A stretch of DNA of 64,000 bases from Hyphomonadaceae bacterium (lineage in GTDB: Bacteria; Pseudomonadota; Alphaproteobacteria; Caulobacterales; Aquidulcibacteraceae), in the NCBI GenBank assembly GCA_023384105.1, contig JAHDXR010000007.1:1-64000 (forward strand). The letters run 5' to 3'. The first letter of the stretch is position 1. Every line of letters starts with the position of its first letter. The position numbers and the translations under genes are program-made. Shown here in pieces: positions 25,561-33,075 of this stretch. The notes below the pieces were generated by a model, which searched no databases, was not told the origin of the DNA, and saw only the letters and a list, made by a program, of their open reading frames with translations.

Positions 25561-26354
25561 AAGTCGTGCTGTTCTGCGGCGGCCTCGGCACGCGCATCCG
25601 CGAATATTCCGAGCACGTGCCCAAGCCGATGATCCCGGTGGGGCATCAGCCGATCCTGTGGCACGTGATGGACTATTACAGCCAGTACGGGCATCGCGAC
25701 TTCGTGCTTTGCCTCGGCTACAAGGCCAACACGATCAAGGACTACTTCCTCAACTACAAGCCCCATCTCACCTACGATCTCGTCGTCTCCAACGGCGGCG
25801 CGGACGTGGAAGTGCTGGGCGAGCGCAAGCCCGACTGGCGCATCACGATGATCGACACCGGCGTGTGGCGCAATATCGGCGGCCGGCTGTGGGCGGTGCG
25901 CGAGCACGTGCAGAACGAGGAGATGTTCTGCGCCAATTATTCTGACGGCCTGAGCGACGTGAACCTGGACGACATGGTCGCCAAGTTCAAAGCCAGCAAC
26001 AAGATCGCCTGCTTCCTGGCCGTGCGTCCGCCGCTGACCTATCACTTGGCCGACATCGGCCCGGACGGGCGCGTGCGCGATTTCATCACCTCGGACCATT
26101 CTGAGATATGGATCAATGGCGGTTATTTCCTGTTCCGCCCGGAAATCTTCGACTACATGCGCGAGGGCGAAGAACTGGTGGTCGAGCCGTTCAAGCGGCT
26201 GATCGCCGACGACCAGCTCCTGGCCTACAAGCACGAGGGCTTCTTCCGCTCGATGGATACGCTGCGCGACCGTCAGCTGCTCGAAGACATGTTCGAGAAG
26301 GGCGACATGCCCTGGCGCGCGAAGGCCGATCCCGCCGGCAAGAACGGCGCCTGA
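25557..26354 (+). CDS. rfbF: Glucose-1-phosphate cytidylyltransferase-like nucleotidyltransferase
   Basis: Activates a hexose-1-phosphate with CTP to CDP-glucose or a similar CDP-sugar. It has 265 residues, close to known RfbF (about 257). The nucleotide-binding signature VVLFCGGLGTRIREY with KPMIPVG (about 3-28) opens the protein; PILWHVMDYYSQYG, LGYKANTIKDYF and DTGVWRNIGGRL are cytidylyltransferase-like. WINGGYFLFRPEIFDYM and EPFKRLIADDQLLAYKHEGFFRSMDTLRD complete the fold. It overlaps both neighbours (ATGA upstream, TGATG downstream). No CDP-glucose 4,6-dehydratase is next to it, which is unusual. Confidence 0.88.
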   Translation: MKVVLFCGGLGTRIREYSEHVPKPMIPVGHQPILWHVMDYYSQYGHRDFVLCLGYKANTIKDYFLNYKPHLTYDLVVSNGGADVEVLGERKPDWRITMIDTGVWRNIGGRLWAVREHVQNEEMFCANYSDGLSDVNLDDMVAKFKASNKIACFLAVRPPLTYHLADIGPDGRVRDFITSDHSEIWINGGYFLFRPEIFDYMREGEELVVEPFKRLIADDQLLAYKHEGFFRSMDTLRDRQLLEDMFEKGDMPWRAKADPAGKNGA

Positions 26355-27010
26355 TGCGCGCGCTCGATATCGTCCGCGCCGGAGAGAAGCTCTCCGTGCT
26401 GTGCCTCGGCGCGCATGCCGACGATATCGAGATCGGCGCGGGGGGGACGCTGCTGACATGGCTCGGCGCCGGCGCGGAGCTGGACGTGCACTGGTGCGTG
26501 GCCGCCGCCGGCGCCGCGCGCGAGGCGGAGGCGCGCGCTTCGGCCGAGGCGTTCATGGCGGGCGCCGCGCGCGCCACCGTCGAGGTCGGCGGATTCCGCG
26601 ATTCCTACCTGCCGTACGAGGGCGGCGCCGTGAAGCAATGGGTGGAGGCGCAGAAGCCGCGCATGCGGCCCGACATCGTGCTGACCCATTGCGCCGACGA
26701 CGCCCATCAGGATCACCGCCTGCTCTCGGAGCTGGCCTGGAACGCCTTCCGCAGCAGCCTTATCCTCGAATACGAGATCCCCAAGTGGGACGGCGATCTG
26801 GGGCGGCCCAATTTCTACGTCCCGCTTGCGCCGGACGTGCTCGAGCGCAAGATCGCGCTGCTGGACGCGCACTTCGGCACACAGCGCTCCAAGGATTGGT
26901 TCGACGCGGAGACGTTTCGCGGGCTGGCGCGGTTGCGCGGCGTGGAGTGCCGGGCGCGTTACGCCGAAGGTTTCCGCGCCCGCAAGATCGTGGCGGGGAT
27001 TGTCGGATGA
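26354..27010 (+). CDS. PIG-L family (LmbE-like) deacetylase
   Basis: A zinc-dependent N-deacetylase of 218 residues. GAHADDIEIGAGG (19-31) carries the His and Asp metal ligands and the catalytic Asp; THCADDAHQDHRLLSE (about 111-126) carries the distal His ligand. The family removes N-acetyl groups from amino sugars. The start ATG overlaps the preceding TGA, and its own TGA overlaps the aminotransferase ATG. I infer that it acts on the same sugar as the neighbours, perhaps exposing an amine for further modification. Confidence 0.9.
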   Translation: MRALDIVRAGEKLSVLCLGAHADDIEIGAGGTLLTWLGAGAELDVHWCVAAAGAAREAEARASAEAFMAGAARATVEVGGFRDSYLPYEGGAVKQWVEAQKPRMRPDIVLTHCADDAHQDHRLLSELAWNAFRSSLILEYEIPKWDGDLGRPNFYVPLAPDVLERKIALLDAHFGTQRSKDWFDAETFRGLARLRGVECRARYAEGFRARKIVAGIVG

Positions 27011-28341
27011 AGCGGCCGATCACGGATTTCTCGGCGGGGACTGCGCTGCGCCGGCGCGCGCACGCTCTCATCCCCGGCGGCTGCCACACCTACGCCAAGG
27101 GCGACGACCAGTATCCCGTGCTTTCGCCCGGCCATGTCGTGCGCGGCGCGGGCTGTCGCGTCTGGGACGCCGACGGCAACGAATACATCGAATACGGCAT
27201 GGGCAATCGCGCGGTCACGCTCGGCCACGCCCATCCGGCCGTGATCGAGGCCGTGCGCGCGCAGCTCGGCGAGGGCGTGAGCTTCACGCGCCCGGCGGCG
27301 ATCGAGGTCGAGGCGGCCGAAGCGTTTCTTAGCCTGATCGACAACGCCGAGATGGTGAAGTTCTCCAAGGACGGCTCGGACGCCACCTCGGGCGCGGTGA
27401 AGATCGCGCGCGCCTATACCGGGCGCGATCTCATCGCCATCTGCGCCGATCATCCGTTCTTCTCCGTCGACGATTGGTTCATCGGTTCGACGCCGATCCA
27501 TGGCGGCATCCCCGACGCCGTGCGCCGGCTCACCGTCAAGTTCCGTTACAACGACATCGAAAGCGTGAAGGCACTGTTGGCTGAGCATCCCGGCCGCATC
27601 GCCGGCTTCATCCTCGAAGCCGCCCGCGTGGAGCCGCCGCGAGACGATTTCCTCGCCGAGTTGAAGCGTCTCGCCCACGCCGACGGCGCGCTGCTGATCC
27701 TCGACGAGATGATCACGGGCTTCCGCTATCACCTCCAGGGCGCGCAGCGCCTTTACGGGATCGATCCCGATCTCTCCACCTGGGGCAAGGCGCTGGCCAA
27801 TGGCTTCTCCGTGTCGGCGCTGGCCGGCAAGCGCGAGTTCATGCGCCTCGGCGATCTCACCCAAAGCGACCGTCCGCGCGTGTTTCTGATGTCGACCACG
27901 CATGGCGGGGAAACGCACGGCCTGGCCGCGGCGATGGCCACGATTGACGTGTACAGGCGCGAGCCGGTGATCGAGCACTTGCAGCGCGCCGGCGCGCGGC
28001 TGCGCGCGGGTGTGAGCGAAGCGGCGCAACGGCGCGGCGTGCAGGACTACGTCTCCGTTATCGGCGCCGACTGCAATCTGCTCTATGCCACGCGCGATGC
28101 GGCGCTGCAGCCGAGCCAGGCGTTCCGGACGCTGTTTCTGCAGGAGACCATCAAGCGCGGCGTCATCATGCCGTCGCTGGTCGTGTCCTACGCGCACACG
28201 GACGCCGATATCGATGAGACCATCGAGGCGATCGACGGCGCGCTGGAAGTCTATACGCGCGCGCTGGCGGACGGCGTGGAGAAATATCTTGTCGGCCCGC
28301 CTTCGATCCCGGTCTATAGGACCTGGAACGAAAAGCGGTAG
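27007..28341 (+). CDS. Class III PLP aminotransferase (glutamate-1-semialdehyde aminomutase-like)
   Basis: A 444-residue fold-type I PLP enzyme. YIEYGMGNRAVTLGHAHP, FSKDGSDATSGAVKIARAYTG and LILDEMITGFR (the Asp that binds the PLP ring nitrogen) are typical, and Lys261 in WGKALANGF forms the Schiff base. Sequence and cluster suggest a sugar or side-chain aminotransferase, not the haem-pathway HemL. It is coupled by ATGA to the deacetylase. A following SDR gene lies 53 bp downstream. Confidence 0.88.
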   Translation: MKRPITDFSAGTALRRRAHALIPGGCHTYAKGDDQYPVLSPGHVVRGAGCRVWDADGNEYIEYGMGNRAVTLGHAHPAVIEAVRAQLGEGVSFTRPAAIEVEAAEAFLSLIDNAEMVKFSKDGSDATSGAVKIARAYTGRDLIAICADHPFFSVDDWFIGSTPIHGGIPDAVRRLTVKFRYNDIESVKALLAEHPGRIAGFILEAARVEPPRDDFLAELKRLAHADGALLILDEMITGFRYHLQGAQRLYGIDPDLSTWGKALANGFSVSALAGKREFMRLGDLTQSDRPRVFLMSTTHGGETHGLAAAMATIDVYRREPVIEHLQRAGARLRAGVSEAAQRRGVQDYVSVIGADCNLLYATRDAALQPSQAFRTLFLQETIKRGVIMPSLVVSYAHTDADIDETIEAIDGALEVYTRALADGVEKYLVGPPSIPVYRTWNEKR

Positions 28342-28394
28342 CGAGACGCATCCGGCGGCTGCGCCGGCAGAGCAGATTTGAGGCGGGATTGACG

Positions 28395-29426
28395 ATGCGA
28401 GTGCTGTTCACCGGTGCGGACGGATATGTCGGCGCGCTGCTCGGGCCTTACTTGTTGGAGCGCGGCGTCGAGGCGGTCGGGCTCGACACCGGCTATTATC
28501 GCCAGGGCTGGCTGTTCCCGATGCAGGGGCCGCGCCCGGCGGTGATCACCAAGGACCTGCGCGAAATCGAGTTGGAGGATCTGCAGGGTTTCGACGCCGT
28601 CGCGCACCTGGCCGAGCTTTCGAACGATCCGCTCGGCCAGCAGAATCCGGAGCTGACGCACGAGATCAATCACGGCGGCTCGGTGCGCCTGGCGGAACTG
28701 GCGCGCAAGGCCGGCGTGAAGCGTTTCGTCTACATGTCCTCGTGCTCGGTCTATGGCGTCGGCACGGACGGCGCGATCCTCGATGAAGAGAGCCCGGTCA
28801 ATCCGCAGACCGCCTACGCCGAATGCAAGGTGAAGGTGGAGCGCGACGTCGGCGCTATGGCCGGCGACGATTTCGAGCCCTGTTTCCTGCGCAACGCCAC
28901 CGCCTATGGCGCTTCCCCGCGCCAGCGCTTCGACATCGTGCTCAACGATCTCTGCGGGCTCGCCTGGACGACGAAGCAGATCAAGCTGGTGTCGGACGGC
29001 TCGCCGTGGCGGCCGCTCGTGCATGCGCTCGACATGTGCCAGGCCGTGCATCTTTCGCTGACCGCGCCGGCCGATGCGATCCGCAGGCAGGTGTTCAATG
29101 TCGGCTCCAGCGAGCAGAACTACCGGGTGATCGACATCGCCCGCATCGTCGCGGCGGAGTTTCCCGGCTGCGAGCTGATCGTCGGCGAGCCGAGCGCGGA
29201 CAACCGCTCGTACCGCGTGAACTTCGACAAGATCCAGCGCCTGCTGCCTGACTTCAAATGCCAGTGGTCGGCGGAATCGGGCGCGCGCCAGATGCACGAC
29301 CTGTTCGCCCGCATCGGCATGACGGAAGAGGATTTCCGCGCGCCGCCTTACACGCGCCTCGCCATGCTGATGAAGCACCGCAAGTCCGGCCTCCTGGACG
29401 ACAAGCTGTTCTGGACGTTCCGCTAA
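28395..29426 (+). CDS. Extended SDR: NAD(P)-dependent sugar epimerase/reductase
   Basis: From the ATG at 28395 (AGGCGGG about 7 nt upstream; a TTG at 28389 is also in frame) the protein has 343 residues. FTGADGYVG (5-13) is the dinucleotide-binding Gly motif. SSCSVYG and YAECK (Tyr141, Lys145) give the Ser-Tyr-Lys catalytic set. The Asp-Glu pair that marks 4,6-dehydratases after the Ser/Thr is absent (Cys-Ser instead), so I favour an epimerase or ketoreductase over a dehydratase. It is the last gene of the CDP-sugar cassette. Confidence 0.87.
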   Translation: MRVLFTGADGYVGALLGPYLLERGVEAVGLDTGYYRQGWLFPMQGPRPAVITKDLREIELEDLQGFDAVAHLAELSNDPLGQQNPELTHEINHGGSVRLAELARKAGVKRFVYMSSCSVYGVGTDGAILDEESPVNPQTAYAECKVKVERDVGAMAGDDFEPCFLRNATAYGASPRQRFDIVLNDLCGLAWTTKQIKLVSDGSPWRPLVHALDMCQAVHLSLTAPADAIRRQVFNVGSSEQNYRVIDIARIVAAEFPGCELIVGEPSADNRSYRVNFDKIQRLLPDFKCQWSAESGARQMHDLFARIGMTEEDFRAPPYTRLAMLMKHRKSGLLDDKLFWTFR

Positions 29427-29447
29427 AGCACCGCGCGCAAGCCACCC

Positions 29448-29477
29448 ATGGACCGCCGGCGCCCCGCCGGCCCGCGG
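29448..29477. repeat. Single arm of the dispersed GGACCGCCGGC palindromic repeat
   Basis: ATGGACCGCCGGCGCCCCGC followed by CGGCCCGCGG, between the SDR gene and the convergent flippase. It matches the left arm of the element at 55479. Only one arm is recognisable. Confidence 0.55.
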
Positions 29478-29511
29478 CGTTTGCAGTCATCCGCGCACAC
29501 GCCAACCACAG

Positions 29512-30972
29512 TCAGCGCGACGCGGTCTGAGCGCCGAGGCGGCGCTGCACCGCCGACAGCAGGTGCCCCACCTCGTGGCTCATCGGGTGGCGCAACATGT
29601 AGAGGCCGCCCAGCCAGCTCGCCACGCCCAGCGCGCCCGCCAACAGCGCCATCGGAATGCTCAGCACGTAGCCGTCGCCCCACGCCAGCAGCACGAGCGC
29701 CGGGGCTATGGCGCTGAGCAGCGCCAGTTGCGCGCTCGGCGCCAGCGCGGCGACGAGCGCGCTCATCTTGTACGGGACGCGCCGCTTCACCATGAGCATC
29801 GAACAGACGACGTAGAACGGAATGCTGATGAAGTGGCTCCAGGCGGCCGCGTGCAGGCCGAAGAAGGAGGCGCCGCTGACGATGGCGATCATCACCGGAA
29901 TGGTGAAGACGCCCAGCATCAGCGTGTCGCGGATGCCGCCGGCGGCGATCAGGATCGGATTGATTACGTAAACCGGGAACCAGATCAGGTAGGCGGCGGC
30001 GAGGATGTGCACCAGCGGCACCATCGCCAGCCATTGCGGCCCCAGCAGCACGCGCACGATCGGGTCCGCCAGGATGAAGACCCACAGCGTCGCCGGCCAG
30101 AGCAGCGCCGTGATCATCGTCAGGCTCTTCAGGAAGCTGTCCGCGAGCGCCTTGTTCTCCCGCGCCTGGCTCGCGAACGCCGGCAGCACCACAGGGCCAA
30201 GGCCTGCGAGCAGCGTCGTCGTCGGCATCGCGCTCACGGTCACGGCGCGCTGAAACAGGCCGACGCTTTCCGCGCCCAGCGTGCGCCCCAGCACCAGCAG
30301 GGGCAGCTGGTCCTGCAGATAGTAAAGCATGTTGCGCGCGCTATCGAAGGCGCCGAACTTGAACACCGCCTGCCAGTTGTCGAACCGGAGCCGGTAGATC
30401 GGGAAGTTCGGATGCGAAAACAGCATCAGCAGCAGCGCAAGCACGACCGAAACCAAGGTGGCCCAGGCGAAGCTCATGAAGTGGAAGCCCGCGAGCGCCA
30501 GGCCGATCGTGGTCGCGGCGTAGCTGAGGCTCGATACGGCGCTGATGAGCGCGATCCGGCCGAACTCGAGGTTCCGGCTGAGCAGGGCGTAGATCGGGCT
30601 CGAGAACGGCCCCAGCAGGAAGCACGCGACCGTCACCCAGAGAAACTCGCGCAGGCCCGGCACGCCGTAGAACTCGGCGGCGGGCTGGGCCAGCAGGAAG
30701 CAGATGAGCGCCAGCGGCAGCGTCAGCAGCAATTGCGTGGTGAACACGGTCTGCACCACGCGCGGCGTCGGCTCGTCCACCTGGATCAGATAGGATACGC
30801 CGCCGAAATCGCGCACGATCCCGGCCATGCCCAGCACCGCAATGCCGATCACGGAGACGCCGATCTCCTCCGGCGTGAGCAGGCGCGCGGTGACCACCAG
30901 CGTGCCGAACCGCACCAGCGTCGCGAACGTCCGATCGATCGTCGACAAGATGACACTGCGGCGGACCGTCAT
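29512..30972 (-). CDS. Oligosaccharide flippase (Wzx/WzxC, polysaccharide transporter family)
   Basis: An inner-membrane protein of 486 residues with about 12-14 hydrophobic helices spread evenly along the chain. It probably flips the undecaprenyl-linked repeat unit to the periplasm (MOP superfamily). The N-terminus RRSVILSTIDRTFATLVRFG and the motif LLTPEEIGVSVIGIAVLGMAG (about 36-56) are typical of WzxC/AmsL members. FQRAVTVSAMPTTTLLAGLGPVVLPAFA near the middle is another family block. The start is the ATG at 30972. It is the only flippase in the window and therefore the likely partner for all GTs here. No Wzy polymerase was recognised. Confidence 0.9.
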   Translation of the reverse strand: MTVRRSVILSTIDRTFATLVRFGTLVVTARLLTPEEIGVSVIGIAVLGMAGIVRDFGGVSYLIQVDEPTPRVVQTVFTTQLLLTLPLALICFLLAQPAAEFYGVPGLREFLWVTVACFLLGPFSSPIYALLSRNLEFGRIALISAVSSLSYAATTIGLALAGFHFMSFAWATLVSVVLALLLMLFSHPNFPIYRLRFDNWQAVFKFGAFDSARNMLYYLQDQLPLLVLGRTLGAESVGLFQRAVTVSAMPTTTLLAGLGPVVLPAFASQARENKALADSFLKSLTMITALLWPATLWVFILADPIVRVLLGPQWLAMVPLVHILAAAYLIWFPVYVINPILIAAGGIRDTLMLGVFTIPVMIAIVSGASFFGLHAAAWSHFISIPFYVVCSMLMVKRRVPYKMSALVAALAPSAQLALLSAIAPALVLLAWGDGYVLSIPMALLAGALGVASWLGGLYMLRHPMSHEVGHLLSAVQRRLGAQTASR

Positions 30973-31214
30973 AGCGAGATTACGCGCCTATGGGCGCCAA
31001 CGCCCGCTGCCAAAGGTCCAAGCATATTTCGAGTACGCCATCCACGCCATACGGCGAAAAGAGGGCGCCGCGCCGCCCCCGCACGCATTTAACGGCGTCC
31101 CCTGTAATCATGGCGCGGCATGTATTAAAAAGAGCCTGCGGGCGCTTGAGAGCAAATCGGGCGCCGGATTTGCATGCCTGCGCCAGCTCGACGCCGTCGC
31201 AAAAGGGTTAACCA

Positions 31215-31925
31215 ATGTCGATCACCAGCAACACTGGATCCGCCCGCGCGGGATCATGGGCGCCTGAGCCGGTGAAGCGCGTCCTGCGTCCATTGGTTCA
31301 GTGGATCGGCGTGCGCTACAACCGCGCCGAAGCGCTTTGGTACGACATCAAGAACAAGACGGACACGACGGGCTCGGTGCCTGCGGCCGGGCTCGACATT
31401 CCGGACGACCTCACCACGCACGTCACCGGGTTCCAATCGGTGAACGAGCACTATCTGCGCCGGGTGCTGGAGGAGGTCGGCTTCCCCGATGGCAGCGTTT
31501 TCGTCGACATCGGCTGCGGCAAGGGCAAGGCGCTGCTGATTGCGGCCGAGTATCCCTTCATCCGCAAGGTGGTCGGCGTCGAACTCGCGGAATCGCTCTG
31601 CCGCGTCAGCGAGGCCAATATCGAGATCGCGCGCGCGCGCCTTGGTTTCGACAAGCCGGCCGAGGTGATCCACGGCGACGCCGTCGCCATCGACTATAGC
31701 GGCGGCGAGAACATCTTCTTCCTGAACAACCCGTTCGACGCCGAGTTCATGAAGATCTTCATCGACAAGATGGAAGAGAGCGCCAGGCGCCAGCCGCGCA
31801 AGATCTGGATGCTCTACGGCAATCCCGCGCACGCCAACACGATCGCCCAGGACGGCAGGCTCAAGCTGGTGCGCGAGTTCAAGTTCTTCGGGCCTGGGCG
31901 CAACATCACCGTTTTCGAACTCTGA
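31215..31925 (+). CDS. Class I SAM-dependent methyltransferase
   Basis: A 236-residue protein with the SAM-binding motif VFVDIGCGKGKALLIAA (about 95-111), the acidic loop end VVGVELAESL (motif II, about 118-127), and IFFLNNPFDAEFM at the motif IV position (NNPF). The N-terminal 90 residues are Trp/Arg/Tyr-rich, with HVTGFQSVNEHYLRRVLEE before the core. It probably O- or N-methylates a sugar of the polymer, judging from the location. The start is the ATG at 31215. It is followed 44 bp later by the GNAT gene. Confidence 0.83.
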   Translation: MSITSNTGSARAGSWAPEPVKRVLRPLVQWIGVRYNRAEALWYDIKNKTDTTGSVPAAGLDIPDDLTTHVTGFQSVNEHYLRRVLEEVGFPDGSVFVDIGCGKGKALLIAAEYPFIRKVVGVELAESLCRVSEANIEIARARLGFDKPAEVIHGDAVAIDYSGGENIFFLNNPFDAEFMKIFIDKMEESARRQPRKIWMLYGNPAHANTIAQDGRLKLVREFKFFGPGRNITVFEL

Positions 31926-31969
31926 CTTGCACGCGCGGCGCTTCCGCGCCGCCGCCGGAAAGCCGCCCA

Positions 31970-32926
31970 ATGCTCAAGGTGTCTTGGTTCGATCATGTCG
32001 CCGGCGAGGTGGACGACGCTTTGGCGGCGTTGCCCGAATGCGCCATGTGCCCGCACGACCTCTATCGCGCGCTGGTGCAGACGCCGCGCCCCGCGCGCGT
32101 GCGGATCGCGCTGGTCGCCGATGGCGACGGGCCGGTTGCGGTGATCGGGCTGGCGCAGAGCGGCGCGCTGGCGTGGGAGCCGATCACGAACTGGCTGTTT
32201 CCGGGAGAGGGCTTTCCCGCAAGGCCCGGGCGCGCCGTCGACGCGCTGGCGGCGCTCGGCGTCGAGGCGCCGGTGGCGTGGTGGCGCATGGGCGCGCCGC
32301 CGCCGCGCGGGCCGATGATCCACGATCTGGAGGTGACGCCCGCCCACCGGCTCGACGATCTCGCCGGGCGCGAGGAATTCTGGCGCAGCACCGACTATCT
32401 CCGCCACATCAAGAACATCCGCAACCGCACGCGCGGGCTCGAACTGCGCATCGGCGTACCCGAAATCGCCGAACAGGTTGCGGCGGGCTGGTTCGGCAAG
32501 TGGATCGGCGCCGACAGCGCCGATCCGCAAGTGCGCGCGCGCGTCCTGATCGCCGACGCGCTGGAGCCGCTGGGCCGCCACATCACTGTCGGCCTGTTCG
32601 ACGACGGCAAACTCGCCGCGGGCTCCACCAACTTCATTCACAACGGCGAACTGGTCGCGGGCATTCTGTACATGCCGGACGAATATCGCCGCCTCGGCGC
32701 CGGCGTGCGGCTGATCGACGTCATGTTCCAGATCGCCGAGGAGCGCGGCCTCTCCGCTTTCGATCTCGGCGGCGCCGCCGAATATAAGCGCAAATGGGCG
32801 CCGCCGGTGGGCGAGCGCGTGAGCTTCGTCGTCGCGCCGCCCGGAGTGCGCTTCGCGCGCAAGCTTGCGGCCAAGGCCAAGGCGCTGCTGCGCGGCGGCG
32901 CGCGCGCGTCGGCGCCGGCCAGCTAA
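31970..32926 (+). CDS. GNAT-type N-acyltransferase (FemAB/HfsK-like)
   Basis: The 318-residue protein resembles the BioF2-like GNAT domain of polysaccharide-modifying acyltransferases such as holdfast HfsK. The recognisable part lies in the C-terminal half: GLFDDGKLAAGSTNFIHNGELVAGILYMPDEYRRLGAGVRLIDVMFQIAEERGL (about 206-260), with the acetyl-CoA binding R-x-L-G-A-G pattern, and DLGGAAEYKRKWAPP near residue 275. The N-terminal half is poorly conserved. It probably acylates an amino sugar on the cytoplasmic precursor. It ends in a basic Ala/Arg tail. Confidence 0.75.
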   Translation: MLKVSWFDHVAGEVDDALAALPECAMCPHDLYRALVQTPRPARVRIALVADGDGPVAVIGLAQSGALAWEPITNWLFPGEGFPARPGRAVDALAALGVEAPVAWWRMGAPPPRGPMIHDLEVTPAHRLDDLAGREEFWRSTDYLRHIKNIRNRTRGLELRIGVPEIAEQVAAGWFGKWIGADSADPQVRARVLIADALEPLGRHITVGLFDDGKLAAGSTNFIHNGELVAGILYMPDEYRRLGAGVRLIDVMFQIAEERGLSAFDLGGAAEYKRKWAPPVGERVSFVVAPPGVRFARKLAAKAKALLRGGARASAPAS

Positions 32927-32969
32927 GGCGTCGCGCGCTAAATTCGACGCAAGCCTAATATGAGCCGCC

Positions 32970-33003
32970 GGGAGCGCGGCAGGCGCTGCGCACTCCCCCT
33001 TTA
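32970..33003 (+). terminator. Possible terminator after the GNAT gene
   Basis: GGGAG (32970-32974) pairs with CTCCC (32993-32997) around a GC-rich internal hairpin, followed by CCTTTAAA. The stem is short and imperfect, so support is modest. Confidence 0.35.
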
Positions 33004-33016
33004 AACGTTCGCGCAG

Positions 33017-33042
33017 GCCGGCGAGGGCGCCGGCGGTCCATA
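33017..33042. repeat. Single arm of the dispersed GGACCGCCGGC palindromic repeat
   Basis: GCCGGCGAGGGCGCCGGCGG followed by TCCATA, the right-arm orientation of the element seen whole at 55479. It lies between the convergent GNAT and GT2-GT4 genes. Confidence 0.55.
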
Positions 33043-33075
33043 TTGGTAGCGCGTTCGATATTCAGCGCGACGCCT

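Noticed and set aside
28395-29426. CDP-glucose 4,6-dehydratase (RfbG) identity for the SDR
   Set aside because: The Ser/Thr is followed by Cys-Ser instead of Asp-Glu, and the N-terminal dehydratase signature is absent.
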